Positions 1 through 8,302 of a stretch of DNA of 64,000 bases are shown in pieces. Every line of letters begins with the position of its first letter. Positions within the stretch are counted from its first letter, which is position 1. The notes beneath the pieces were generated by a model. The model made no database searches. It had not been told where the DNA came from and saw only the letters and a list, made by a program, of their open reading frames with translations. A program made the position numbers and the translations under genes. The stretch is from assembly GCF_002764115.1 (NCBI RefSeq), contig NZ_CP017940.1:2578501-2642500 (forward strand), given 5' to 3'. Origin of the DNA: Phyllobacterium zundukense (GTDB lineage: Bacteria; Pseudomonadota; Alphaproteobacteria; Rhizobiales; Rhizobiaceae).

Positions 1-1194
1 ACCTATGAAAGCATCGAAGACTATCTGAAGCGGGCATTGGACAACCGGCTCGCGCTTGTCTACCGGGCGATGGTGACAGCCTTTGAAAAACATTCCCCGA
101 AGGAATTCGATGTCAGCTTTTTCACCGTTCCGGAATTCTTCTGGAACGTGCCCTTTGGGGATTTCTGGACCGAGGCTGAGCTGCAAGCGTCCACGGACCT
201 GTATCTGGAAACGGTGACACGCAACGCCCGAACGCTCATATCGAAGTTTCCGGCGAGCCAATACGGCCATATTGTCTTGCTGCCCGGGACAGTTGCGGCG
301 TTGGAGCCCAGCTTTAACGTCCTCAAGCCCGATGGAACAACCGGCACCATCTACAACGCTGCAAATCATCTGGTTTGCACGCATAATCTGCCGGTAAATG
401 ACAAAAACTATCCGCGCCCGGCTTATATGATCTGGCCCAAACGCGTCGTCTCCTCAATTGACTATATCGATGAGGCAAATGGTGGATCCTGCAAGCGGAG
501 TATCGCCGACCTGGATAAAAACCCGATCAATCCCGGTGTGAACAACGTGTTGAAAGAATGTATCCTCAACACCAAGAATGGCCTGACTGTTCGTATCGAA
601 TACGTATCCTCATCAGTCGCGCAGTCGTTCGACTCGCAAGGCAAACTGCTCTCCAACAGCTTTCAGAATGACATCATCGACGGATTGCCGTTCGGTATCG
701 ATATTTGTCTGGATTATTCCGAGGCCAGTGTCCAGAACGATGAATTCCGCATTGCTCAACTCGATGAGCGGGAATTCAAACTGGATTTCCTCATTGCTGC
801 GGGTATGTTCCTAAATGTCAAAAACTACGCAAATACTCCGTACATACAATATGCGATACGCAACGAGGGTTATTCAGGCACTACCGGACAGACCGAGGTC
901 TGGAAATTAACCTATGACGAGAACAAGAAAACGATGAGCAGTAAGAATGCAACGCCGCTCGATGCCAAATCCGCGTTCGACGTTGAAAAGGGTTTCATTC
1001 CTGTTGATCAAACCGATGCCTTTGTGGAAACGCCGGGAATCCCGAAGATCCTGGACAAGATGAACCCTGGCAATGTTCGCATCTGGTCCTTGGATATCGA
1101 CGCTCAAGATGCAACAGGCGCCGCCGATGCCCTCGTCGCCAGCAATCCCCCAGCGACTATGACGAAAAAGTCCGAAATCCAGATTATCAAGTGA
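1..1194 (+). CDS. Nitrilase-superfamily (carbon-nitrogen hydrolase-like) protein, 5' truncated by window
   Basis: The reading frame is open from base 1, so the gene starts outside the window; the TTG at 37 is only an internal codon. At least 397 residues are visible. The Glu-Lys-Cys triad of the nitrilase fold can be placed: Glu in VPEFFWN, Lys in MIWPKRVV and Cys in FGIDICLDY. The strand HIVLLPGTVA also suits the family. Nitrilase-fold enzymes hydrolyse or condense C-N bonds of nitriles, amides or N-carbamoyl compounds. The protein is longer than most amidases in the family and has an insertion between the Lys and Cys. The substrate cannot be inferred. A strong terminator hairpin follows immediately, so this is the last gene of its transcript. 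Confidence 0.65.
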   Translation, partial: TYESIEDYLKRALDNRLALVYRAMVTAFEKHSPKEFDVSFFTVPEFFWNVPFGDFWTEAELQASTDLYLETVTRNARTLISKFPASQYGHIVLLPGTVAALEPSFNVLKPDGTTGTIYNAANHLVCTHNLPVNDKNYPRPAYMIWPKRVVSSIDYIDEANGGSCKRSIADLDKNPINPGVNNVLKECILNTKNGLTVRIEYVSSSVAQSFDSQGKLLSNSFQNDIIDGLPFGIDICLDYSEASVQNDEFRIAQLDEREFKLDFLIAAGMFLNVKNYANTPYIQYAIRNEGYSGTTGQTEVWKLTYDENKKTMSSKNATPLDAKSAFDVEKGFIPVDQTDAFVETPGIPKILDKMNPGNVRIWSLDIDAQDATGAADALVASNPPATMTKKSEIQIIK

Positions 1195-1197
1195 TCC

Positions 1198-1234
1198 GGA
1201 TAGAGCGGGTGGCTTGATGCCGCCCGCTCTATCC
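1198..1234 (+). terminator. Transcription terminator hairpin after the nitrilase-like gene
   Basis: A near-perfect inverted repeat (arms GGATAGAGCGGGTGGC and GCCGCCCGCTCTATCC) starts 4 bases after the stop codon. It has a short loop and no long T-run, so it is a strong stem but not a textbook intrinsic terminator. Confidence 0.6.
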
Positions 1235-1350
1235 CGCCTCCCCGTAACCACGAGGGATTATAAATTACACGAATGGTTGGTTACTTCGGTAGCCGCCTTA
1301 GTTCCAATTGGCGCCTTGTGAGCCTGCCTTTCGGGGCTAGAATTCCAGGC

Positions 1351-1602
1351 ATGATAGAGCCACCCAAAAGCTCCGATGATCCATTGGACCGAACGCAGGA
1401 TTGCAAGAACGCCCTGAGGACGGAGGTTCTGCAACTGGCCGATCAAGCCCTGGAAGCCGGCTGGCACAGGTATGAGGTCGCCCTTGCCCTGTCCGATCTT
1501 GGCGAACAGTTCCTGCAGACACCGGCCGAGAGCGCGGAGTCTGAGGCTGATATTGCGATCGGCCGGGCCTTGTTCGAGATAAAACGGGCCCTCGACATCT
1601 GA
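1351..1602 (+). CDS. Small conserved-looking hypothetical protein (83 aa)
   Basis: I choose ATG 1351 over the ATG at 1273, because the residues before it (MVGYFGSRLSS...) are low quality and the sequence after it looks like a soluble helical protein (LRTEVLQLADQALEAGW, YEVALALSDLGEQFL). No obvious Shine-Dalgarno site precedes either start. The composition is acidic, with no membrane segment. A competing minus-strand frame over the same bases looks less protein-like. Function unknown. Confidence 0.45.
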   Translation: MIEPPKSSDDPLDRTQDCKNALRTEVLQLADQALEAGWHRYEVALALSDLGEQFLQTPAESAESEADIAIGRALFEIKRALDI

Positions 1603-1897
1603 AAATCCCCTGCCCTGAACCAAACTGTACCAATCTACCCCATCGCGCCGGCGTCTGTCTGATCTCACAATGTTGGAACGAATTGCGCCTTGACGAGTTT
1701 TATCATCGTCGGGAGAGCACTGGGCGAGTTCACAAGCAATCTCGACAGGGGCTCAGTATCGTTCACGACCAAAATCGTGGGCAATCTGGGCCCCACTTCT
1801 GCGAGGTATCAAGCCATCCGGATACCCCATGGACGCATCGGAAATCTGGTCTGTCTCTCAATGGCGGACCAATTCCCAACCTGAAAGGGTTCGCACC

Positions 1898-2026
1898 ATG
1901 ATCGATGACTTTGACGAAGACGACGAATGCGCCTGGGCAGTGCACAATTCCTCCAGGTGGTACTTCGGCATATTTCTCGCTGGCGTCGTCCTGGCGGCAC
2001 TTGTCGGCTACGCAGCTTCCATTTGA
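1898..2026 (+). CDS. Single-pass membrane micro-protein (42 aa)
   Basis: ATG 1898 is preceded by GAAAGGG at good spacing, which favours it over the longer frame starting at 1829. The peptide has an acidic N-terminus (MIDDFDEDDE), then one hydrophobic helix (WYFGIFLAGVVLAALVGYAA) running almost to the C-terminus. It is followed about 90 bases later by a second single-helix micro-protein on the same strand. Function unknown; such peptides often act as membrane-protein accessory subunits, which is only an analogy here. Confidence 0.5.
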   Translation: MIDDFDEDDECAWAVHNSSRWYFGIFLAGVVLAALVGYAASI

Positions 2027-2112
2027 CCCCGTGTAATGAATATTAACGATCTCGCGATTTATTGATGCACTTCGCCGGCTGATGCAGATTGCCGTCGAGT
2101 GGAGCTGTTGCG

Positions 2113-2265
2113 ATGCGAGATCGGGATATAGAGCCTTTGGAGTTGCGGGACTTCTTGATTTTGATCGCCGTCATGGCGGGAGTATTGGTGGTCTTGGGGG
2201 GAACGGCCTCCGCCATCGTCAAAGGCCGGCAGAATTTTGTGGTTGCACCCGTCGTTGCAAAATGA
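2113..2265 (+). CDS. Single-pass membrane micro-protein (50 aa)
   Basis: ATG 2113 has GGAG at 2101-2104. The translation begins MRDRDIEPLELRDFLILIAV and continues through one hydrophobic helix of about 22 residues (FLILIAVMAGVLVVLGGTAS), then a short basic tail ending in VVAK. The stop at 2263-2265 lies 8 bases before the 3' end of the convergent ABC ATPase gene. It probably pairs with the 42-aa membrane peptide just upstream. No known family recognised. Confidence 0.5.
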   Translation: MRDRDIEPLELRDFLILIAVMAGVLVVLGGTASAIVKGRQNFVVAPVVAK

Positions 2266-2272
2266 ACGGCCT

Positions 2273-3043
2273 TTAAGCCGATAGTCGCGGCACGGCATCG
2301 ATCAGCACCCGGGTGGCATCCGCCAACGGGTTGGCAAGCACCTCATCCGTTATCCCGCTTTCGACGATCCGCCCCTCTTCCAGCACAATCATTCGATCTG
2401 CAAAAGCCCGCACGACAGCAAGATCATGCGAAATGAACAGGTAGGCGACGCCTGTCTCTTCTTGCAGGTCGAGCAGCAGATTGAGGATTTGCGCCCGCAC
2501 CGAGACATCGAGCGCCGATACCGGTTCGTCGAGCACGATGAGAGCCGGCTTGGTCAGAATTGCCCGCGCAATCGCGACGCGCTGCCGCTGTCCGCCGGAC
2601 AATTCCAGTGGAAACCGCGCCATCAGGTCCGCGCTCAAGCCGACGCGCTCCAGTGTCGCGCCGATGACGGCATCGTACTCCTCCTTGGCCGCAAGACCGT
2701 GCAGGCGCAGCGGGTCTTCCAGTATGCGCCTGACGCTGGCACGCGGATTGAACGCCGCCAGCGGATCCTGAAACACCATCTGGAAACGCGGACGTAGCGG
2801 CCGCAAGAGCTCACTGTGCAGTACCGTGATATCCTGCCCCTGGAGACGGATCGAACCTTCGTCGGACTCCGCAAGCCGCATGATCAGCCGCGCCAGCGTG
2901 GTCTTTCCTGACCCCGAGGCGCCGACCGCCGCCAGCGTTTCCCCGTCTGAGATCGAGAAACTGATGTTCTTCAGCCCGGCGGCGCCGCGATCGCCGAAGC
3001 GCTTGGAGAGGTTCTTGACCTCTAATACGGGGATGGAATTCAT
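2273..3043 (-). CDS. Peptide/nickel-type ABC transporter ATP-binding protein (DppF/OppF-like)
   Basis: Cytoplasmic ATPase of 256 residues. It shows Walker A (GASGSGKTT, about residues 39-47), the Q-loop region (FQMVFQDP), the ABC signature (LSGGQRQR) and Walker B (LIVLDEP). The Q-loop style and the ending, with a C-terminal region following VESG, fit the second ATPase of dipeptide/oligopeptide importers. It is the last gene of a minus-strand importer set (3' to the partner ATPase, separated by a 207-bp gap with a palindromic repeat). Substrate not determinable; it presumably energises the permeases at 4048-5852. Confidence 0.88.
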   Translation of the reverse strand: MNSIPVLEVKNLSKRFGDRGAAGLKNISFSISDGETLAAVGASGSGKTTLARLIMRLAESDEGSIRLQGQDITVLHSELLRPLRPRFQMVFQDPLAAFNPRASVRRILEDPLRLHGLAAKEEYDAVIGATLERVGLSADLMARFPLELSGGQRQRVAIARAILTKPALIVLDEPVSALDVSVRAQILNLLLDLQEETGVAYLFISHDLAVVRAFADRMIVLEEGRIVESGITDEVLANPLADATRVLIDAVPRLSA

Positions 3044-3096
3044 CGATATCCTTTGAGCAATCGCATTTGAGCAACCAGACCAGATCGCATCACCAA

Positions 3097-3225
3097 TGTG
3101 CGTGGTTCGACAGGCTCACCATGAGGGGAATTTGTGGGCTGCAACGATAACCGCCAAGGTTGGGGTTCCTGACACCCTGCAAAGCATAAACCTCCCTCAT
3201 GGTGAGCCTGTCGAACCACGCACAA
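3097..3225. repeat. REP-like inverted repeat between the two ABC ATPase genes
   Basis: The sequence GTGGTTCGACAGGCTCACCA (about 3100-3119), followed by TGAGGG, returns as its reverse complement at about 3196-3225, with about 70 bases between. The GTTCGACAGGCTCACCATGAGG word is, from memory, a frequent extragenic palindrome in several alphaproteobacteria. It would fold as a hairpin in the polycistronic mRNA and could lower expression of the downstream ATPase. Confidence 0.65.
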
Positions 3226-3250
3226 CTGTAATGCAGATATATTTTGGGCA

Positions 3251-4051
3251 TCATCGCAGATCATCCGTATTGATTTCGGCAAGCCGCTTGGCGCGCGGCG
3301 TATCCAGCGAAATATGCGTGCCGATCAGCGCCTTCGTATAGGGATGCTCCGGCTTGCCAAGCACCTTGGCAACAGGGCCGCTTTCGACCAGCTTTCCCTT
3401 GTAGAGCACCGCAATCTTGTCAGCACGTTCCGAGGCCAGGGCAATGTCGTGCGTGACGAACAGCAGCGTCAGGCCATTGTCCCGCACCAGTTCGTCGAGG
3501 AGATTGACGATGTGCCTTTGCACCACCGTATCGAGCGCGCTGGTCGGCTCGTCCGCGATGAGCAGCGACGGATTGCCAGCCAGGGCAGCAGCAAGGGCAA
3601 TGCGCTGTTTCTGTCCGCCGGAGAATTCATGCGGATAGCTGTTGAGCCTTGCGAGCGGCCTGGGGATGCGGACACGGTCCAGCAATTCGGCTGCCCGCAC
3701 GCGCGCTGATATCCAGCCCAAGCCCTGGTGCGTCATCGCCACTTCGGCAATCTGGTCGCCGATCTTCATCACCGGATCGAGGCTGCCGCTCGGGTCCTGA
3801 AACAGCACGCCGATGTCCTTGCCAAGCCTTGGCCGGTGCGACAGGCCGGGAAACTCGATCGCCCCGCTGGAACGCGCCCGCCTTGGCAAGAGGCCGGCGA
3901 TTGCCATGGCAAAAGTCGATTTGCCGGAGCCGCTCTCGCCAATGAGCGCCAGCCTTCCGCCCTTGGCGAGCTGCAACGATACGTCCTGCAGGGCGGCGCC
4001 CCCGCCATAATCCACCGTCAAATTCCGGACGCGCAGATATGGCTCGGTCAT
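3251..4051 (-). CDS. Peptide/nickel-type ABC transporter ATP-binding protein (DppD/OppD-like)
   Basis: 266-residue ATPase with Walker A (GESGSGKST), signature FSGGQKQR and Walker B (LLIADEP). The C-terminal run with HPYTKALIG is the characteristic oligopeptide-importer C-terminal motif. Its start codon overlaps the 3' end of the preceding permease gene by 4 bases (4048-4051), indicating translational coupling. It forms a heteromeric ATPase pair with the gene at 2273-3043. Confidence 0.9.
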   Translation of the reverse strand: MTEPYLRVRNLTVDYGGGAALQDVSLQLAKGGRLALIGESGSGKSTFAMAIAGLLPRRARSSGAIEFPGLSHRPRLGKDIGVLFQDPSGSLDPVMKIGDQIAEVAMTHQGLGWISARVRAAELLDRVRIPRPLARLNSYPHEFSGGQKQRIALAAALAGNPSLLIADEPTSALDTVVQRHIVNLLDELVRDNGLTLLFVTHDIALASERADKIAVLYKGKLVESGPVAKVLGKPEHPYTKALIGTHISLDTPRAKRLAEINTDDLR

Positions 4052-4875
4052 GGCTGCAGCCTCTCCGTTCGCGAGAGCCCCCGTCCGATCAGGTGGACAC
4101 TGAGAACCGTGATAACCAGGGCCAGTCCCGGGACGATCGAGAGATAGGGCGCGGCGCGCAGGACAGTGCGGCCTTCCGCGATCATACTGCCCCAGGTGAC
4201 GCGGTTCGGATCGCCAAAGCCGAGGAACGACAGCGCCGCCTCGATCAGAATGGCGGCGGCGACGGATATGGCGGCAAGCGAAGCTGTCGGCCCGAAGGCA
4301 TTGGGCAATATCTCGCGAAAGGCGATTTCCAATGGCCGCATGCCGAGCGTTCGCGCGGCGGCGACAAAATCACGCTCGCGCAGGGAAAGGACCTCGGCGC
4401 GCGTCACGCGGGCAGCCTGGGTCCAGTTGCCGAGGCTGATGGCGAAAATCAGCGTCGGCACGCTCGGTCCGGTGACGCTGATCGCCGCAAGCGCCAGAAG
4501 GAACCCGGGAACGGTCTGAAAAGCTTCGGTGATGCGCATGAGAACCATGTCGGCCATGCCGCCGAGGAAACCCGCCAGCGTGCCGACGATGCTGCCGACG
4601 ATCAGCGCGACCGCTGCCGAGAAGAAGGCGACGAGCAGCGTCGTGCGCGTTCCATGCAATAGACCGGCCAGTACATCCCGGCCCAGCCTGTCAGTTCCCA
4701 GCAGGTGCGCTTCAGATGCGAACGGCCGCAGCATCGGCTCTCCGGTAATGGCCAGCGGATCACCCGGTGCAAGCAACGGCGCCAGCAGCGCCATCAGGAC
4801 AAGCATTGCAAGCAGAACCGCGCCGATACGGCCTTCGAGGTTCAATTGCCGCCAGTAACGGGCCATCATGCTCAT
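4048..4875 (-). CDS. Peptide-type ABC transporter permease (DppC/OppC-like)
   Basis: 275-residue inner-membrane permease. The N-terminal segment includes a hydrophobic helix (VLLAMLVLMALLAPLLAPGDP) and the LLGTDRLGRDVLAGLLHGTRT region typical of DppC proteins. The EAA loop that contacts the ATPase is visible around AAARTLGMRPLEIAFREILP. It overlaps the upstream permease gene by 4 bases and the downstream ATPase gene by 4 bases, so the three are one translational unit. Confidence 0.9.
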   Translation of the reverse strand: MSMMARYWRQLNLEGRIGAVLLAMLVLMALLAPLLAPGDPLAITGEPMLRPFASEAHLLGTDRLGRDVLAGLLHGTRTTLLVAFFSAAVALIVGSIVGTLAGFLGGMADMVLMRITEAFQTVPGFLLALAAISVTGPSVPTLIFAISLGNWTQAARVTRAEVLSLRERDFVAAARTLGMRPLEIAFREILPNAFGPTASLAAISVAAAILIEAALSFLGFGDPNRVTWGSMIAEGRTVLRAAPYLSIVPGLALVITVLSVHLIGRGLSRTERLQP

Positions 4876-5852
4876 CGCCCGACCCTCACCCGCGGGTCAA
4901 GCTTGCCATAGGCGAGATCGACCAGAAGATTGGCGATGATCACGGTGACGGCGCTGCACAGGATCACGCCGAGCAGCAGCGGTGTATCGCGGCGTGCCAC
5001 CGCCTCGGCCGCCAGGCGGCCGAAGCCCGGAATGGCGAAAACGCTTTCCACCACGACACTGCCGCCCAGCATGGCGGCGGCCTGCAATCCCAGCATGGTC
5101 ACAACCGGCAGCACGGCGTTGCGGGCAACATGCTGCCAGACAATACGCCCGCGGCTGAGGCCTCGCGCCTCCAGCGCCTTGACGAAAGGATCGCGCCAGA
5201 CCTCGCTCATGCGGTCACGCATGAGCCGCAGATAGAGCGCGAGATAGACCATGGCGAGCGAGGCGACGGGCAAGACCAGATGGGAGGCAATATCGCCGAT
5301 GCGCGCCAGCCCGGATTTGCCCGAAGCGACGGTCTCGATACCGCCGATGGGCAACCAGCGCAGGTCCACGGCAAAGATGACGATCAGCACCAGACCAAGC
5401 CAGAATCCCGGCACCGCATAGAGCGCCAGCGATGTCATGGAGAGGAAGCGGTCGCGAAACGATCCAGGTCTTGCGCCGGCGAGCACACCGAGCAGGGAAC
5501 CGAGGAAGAAAGCCAGCGCCGTGGCAATGCCCATGAGCAGCAGCGTGACCGGCAGACGCTCGGCAATCACCGAGCCAACGGGCCGTTCAAAAGCGGTGGA
5601 CCAGCCGAGATCGCCTCGCGCCAATGCCGACGCATAGGCCCTGAAACGGTAGAGCGGCCCCTGGTCAAGACCCCATTCCTGCCGCAGCTTCGCCATTTGC
5701 TCGGCATCCATGGCGCCGGACCGCGCCACATAGGAATCGACCGCATCGCCGGACGCCGCCTCGAGCAGCAGGAAGCTGCCAACCAGCACCACGATAAGAA
5801 CCGGAAGCGCACCGAGAAGGCGTCTCAGGAAAAAGGAAACGAGAGGCGGCAA
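4872..5852 (-). CDS. Peptide-type ABC transporter permease (DppB/OppB-like)
   Basis: 326-residue integral membrane permease with an N-terminal helix (LLGALPVLIVVLVGSFLLL), then a periplasmic loop and five further helices. It contains the EAA-type loop (KALEARGLSRGRIVWQHVAR). It partners the DppC-like gene downstream. In most such operons the binding-protein gene lies immediately upstream; here that gene (6668-8284) is separated by a VapBC module on the opposite strand, so this permease likely needs its own promoter between 5852 and 5985. Confidence 0.9.
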   Translation of the reverse strand: MPPLVSFFLRRLLGALPVLIVVLVGSFLLLEAASGDAVDSYVARSGAMDAEQMAKLRQEWGLDQGPLYRFRAYASALARGDLGWSTAFERPVGSVIAERLPVTLLLMGIATALAFFLGSLLGVLAGARPGSFRDRFLSMTSLALYAVPGFWLGLVLIVIFAVDLRWLPIGGIETVASGKSGLARIGDIASHLVLPVASLAMVYLALYLRLMRDRMSEVWRDPFVKALEARGLSRGRIVWQHVARNAVLPVVTMLGLQAAAMLGGSVVVESVFAIPGFGRLAAEAVARRDTPLLLGVILCSAVTVIIANLLVDLAYGKLDPRVRVGR

Positions 5853-5941
5853 GAAATGCTCCGGCTGTCAGGCGAATAGGTTTGGAGACTAGAAGGATTG
5901 GCTCTGGAAAACAAACGGGTTTGTACTAGGCGGCCAAAAAG

Positions 5942-5963
5942 GTATATACACACTCGTATATAC
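5942..5963. promoter_or_regulatory. Probable VapB operator: repeated GTATATAC palindrome
   Basis: Two copies of the self-complementary octamer GTATATAC (5942-5949 and 5956-5963) are spaced 14 bp centre to centre, just upstream of the antitoxin start. VapB-type AbrB-fold dimers commonly bind paired short palindromes to autorepress their operon, and the AT-rich sequence could overlap the -10 region. The assignment is inferred from position and symmetry. Confidence 0.55.
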
Positions 5964-5984
5964 TTTTTGTCGAGGAATACGAAC

Positions 5985-6245
5985 ATGCCGCAGATTGCAA
6001 AAGTATTTAACTCCGGGAATTCGCAGGCTGTACGCCTGCCGAAGGAATTCCGTTTGAATGTCGAGGAAGTTGAAATTTCGCGCGAGGGCGATGCTCTCAT
6101 CCTGCGTCCCCACAAGGTCGAAAAGCAGCCATGGAGTTCGCTCAAAGCGGCCCTCGATCATGGCTTCAGCCCAGACTTTCTGAACGGCGGTCGAGATCAA
6201 CCCGCAGCGCAGGAGCGGCCGGAATTGGACGCTTTGTTCAAATGA
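5985..6245 (+). CDS. vapB: VapB-family antitoxin (AbrB/MazE-like swapped-hairpin fold)
   Basis: ATG 5985 (MPQIAKVFNSGNSQAVRLP) is preceded by CGAGGAAT and gives 86 residues; the upstream extension to 5898 crosses the operator and is rejected. FNSGNSQAVRLPKEF is the hallmark of AbrB-fold antitoxins, which bind operator DNA by the N-terminal half and the toxin by the C-terminal half. The stop codon overlaps the toxin ATG (ATGA, 6242-6245). The pair lies on the plus strand between two minus-strand importer genes, consistent with later insertion. Confidence 0.88.
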   Translation: MPQIAKVFNSGNSQAVRLPKEFRLNVEEVEISREGDALILRPHKVEKQPWSSLKAALDHGFSPDFLNGGRDQPAAQERPELDALFK

Positions 6246-6649
6246 TGCGCTATGTGCTTGATACCAATGCTGTAATTCAATTGGTCTCGCGGAAATCGGA
6301 CGGCCTGGTTCGCCTCATCCTTGAGAAGCGCGAGGGGGAGATTGGTATCTCTTCGGTCGTCGCGCATGAGCTCTACTTCGGTGTCTATAAGAGCCAAAAG
6401 ATTTCCTTCAACTTGGAAGCTCTCCGCCTGCTTCTTCTCGATTTTCCCATTTTGGAGTTCGATCAGGAAGACGCGCGTGTATCGGGAGAGCTGCGCAGCA
6501 CGCTGGCACAGGCCGGCCTGCCCATAGGGCCTTACGATGTGCTCATCGCGGGCCAGGCAAAAGCCCGCGACCTGATTGTCATAACCAACAATGTTCGCGA
6601 GTTTCAAAGGGTGGAGGGCCTGAAGGTCGAAGACTGGACCACCATCTAA
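6242..6649 (+). CDS. vapC: VapC-family PIN-domain ribonuclease toxin
   Basis: 135 residues from the ATG overlapping the antitoxin stop. PIN-domain acidic residues are visible: Asp in YVLDTNAV, Glu in VVAHELYFG, Asp in GPYDVLIAGQA, and an Asp followed by LIVITNN. VapC toxins are Mg-dependent endoribonucleases, usually cutting initiator tRNA or rRNA, kept inactive by VapB. The longer frame from 6131 overlaps the antitoxin body and is not credible. The 3' end faces the binding-protein gene with an 18-base gap. Confidence 0.88.
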   Translation: MMRYVLDTNAVIQLVSRKSDGLVRLILEKREGEIGISSVVAHELYFGVYKSQKISFNLEALRLLLLDFPILEFDQEDARVSGELRSTLAQAGLPIGPYDVLIAGQAKARDLIVITNNVREFQRVEGLKVEDWTTI

Positions 6650-6667
6650 CCATCTAACAATATCCCC

Positions 6668-8284
6668 CTACCCCTTCACCCACACATTCGCCCAGTTGGA
6701 CACAGCCCAGCGCGGGTTGTCGGAGACGTTCTGCACAGCGTCGCGCGCCACGGTGATGAAGGAAAACTCGGCGACATTGATCAGCGGCAGGTCGGCGGCG
6801 GCCTTCTTCTGCAGCTCCTTGTAGAGTGCGGCGCGCTTTTCCGCATCGACGGTTGACGCGGCCTCCTTGATCAGCTTGTCCACTTCCCCATTGGCATAGC
6901 CGTATTGGTTGGAGAACGGCACACCGGCGGGCAAGCCGCTTTCGAACAGGATCGTGGTGGAAATCGCCGGGTCGGAGCGGTAGACCGGCGTCGCGACCGT
7001 GATGTCGAAATCATGGTCGGTGTAGACCGCTTTCAGGTGCGCGGGCGTATCATTGCTGACCACCTGTGCGTCGATCCCGACCTTGGCCAGGGCCTGACGA
7101 AGATAATCGCCGAACTGCTTGGTTTCGTTGAAGAATGGCGCGGGAAGCAGTTTTAGCTTGAAGCGGTTGCCATCTGCACCGCGCTTGTAGCCGGCTTCAT
7201 CGAGCAGCGCTTCCGCCTTGGCGGGGTCGAAGGCATATTTCGTCACATCCGGCTCATAGAAAGTGTTGTCATAGGCGGGTACTGGTCCCGTCGACGACTT
7301 GGCATAGCCGAGGAAGATCGTCTTGACGACGAAATCATGATCGATCGCATGGGCAAGCGCCTGCCGCACCTTGACGTCGGCAAGCTCCTTGCGGCGATGA
7401 TTGATCTCGACGATCAGCTGATAGGTCAGCCCTTCATAACCATTGGAATAGACCTTCAGGCCTGGCACCTTGGAGATACGGTCCAGATCGGCGAGCGGTA
7501 CTGCGGAGAAAGCCGCAAGCTGTATCTGCTCGGCCTCCAGCGCATTGCCCGCCGCTGCGCGGTCCGGCAGGAACTGGTAGACGATCTCATCCAGCAGGGG
7601 CTCGTCCTTCTGCCAATAGGCGTCATTGCGCTTGAGCAGATAATATTCGCCGGGCTTGTGCTCGCCGAACTTGAATGGACCGGTTCCAACGAGCTGCTGA
7701 TTGGCCGGATTCTTGGCGATGTCCGTTCCCTCATAGACATGCTTCGGCACGACGGAGGTTACCACCGGCAGAGCGTTGCGGATGAGCTGGAACGGTGTCG
7801 GTTGCGAGAATTTGAAGATCGCGGTGTGCTCGTCCGGTGTCTCGACGCTTTCGAGGTTCTTGAACACCACGCGGCCAAGGTTTTGCAGTTTCTTCCAGAC
7901 TTCCAGTGCGGAAAACGCCACGTCTGCCGAGGTGAACGGCTTGCCGTCATGCCAGGTCACGCCCTCGCGCAGTTTGAACGTCGCCGTCAAACCATCAGCG
8001 GACCCTTCCCAGGATGTGGCAAGGCGCGGCGACAGCCCGTCCTTGCCCTCATAGGATTGCTCGGCCAGCGGCTCGATGACCTTGCTGGCGACGAAGAACA
8101 CGCCGTTCGACGCGACGATGGCGGGATTGAGGTTGGCGGGTTCGCTATCACCGGCCACAATCAGCCGTCCACCTTTGACGGGTGTTGCCGTTTGCGCCCA
8201 GCTGAGATCAGGCAGGATCGTCATCGCTCCGATGCTGGCGGTCGTGGTGAGAAAAGCGCGTCGGTTCAACAGGATACGGGACAT
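6668..8284 (-). CDS. ABC transporter substrate-binding protein, family 5 (peptide type), Tat-exported
   Basis: 538-residue periplasmic binding protein. The N-terminus MSRILLNRRAFLTTTASIG carries a twin-arginine motif, then a hydrophobic stretch and a likely signal-peptidase site at DLSWAQ. The SBP_bac_5 fold is indicated by LREGVTWHDGKPFTSADVAFS and KVRQALAHAIDHDFVV. Family members bind oligopeptides, nickel or other ligands. It lies 18 bases downstream of the aminotransferase-like gene on the same strand and is the probable receptor for the permeases at 4048-5852. Confidence 0.9.
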   Translation of the reverse strand: MSRILLNRRAFLTTTASIGAMTILPDLSWAQTATPVKGGRLIVAGDSEPANLNPAIVASNGVFFVASKVIEPLAEQSYEGKDGLSPRLATSWEGSADGLTATFKLREGVTWHDGKPFTSADVAFSALEVWKKLQNLGRVVFKNLESVETPDEHTAIFKFSQPTPFQLIRNALPVVTSVVPKHVYEGTDIAKNPANQQLVGTGPFKFGEHKPGEYYLLKRNDAYWQKDEPLLDEIVYQFLPDRAAAGNALEAEQIQLAAFSAVPLADLDRISKVPGLKVYSNGYEGLTYQLIVEINHRRKELADVKVRQALAHAIDHDFVVKTIFLGYAKSSTGPVPAYDNTFYEPDVTKYAFDPAKAEALLDEAGYKRGADGNRFKLKLLPAPFFNETKQFGDYLRQALAKVGIDAQVVSNDTPAHLKAVYTDHDFDITVATPVYRSDPAISTTILFESGLPAGVPFSNQYGYANGEVDKLIKEAASTVDAEKRAALYKELQKKAAADLPLINVAEFSFITVARDAVQNVSDNPRWAVSNWANVWVKG

Positions 8285-8302
8285 TGTTGCAATCCTCTTA
8301 TG

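Noticed and set aside
1683..1901. Two overlapping 64-72-codon frames between the 83-aa gene and the 42-aa peptide
   Set aside because: No ribosome site, no family, and one overlaps the better-supported 42-aa frame.
3097..3225. Possible CRISPR or IS end from the paired GTTCGACAGG words
   Set aside because: Only two arms in inverted orientation, with no spacer series or transposase; best explained as a REP-type palindrome.
4767..5879. 370-codon plus-strand frame antisense to the DppB-like permease
   Set aside because: The minus strand encodes a clear permease; the plus frame is Gln/His/Arg-rich with no domain.
6131..6241. Longer VapC frame starting inside vapB
   Set aside because: The family start MRYVLDTNAV coincides with the ATGA overlap at 6242; the extension is out-of-frame vapB sequence.
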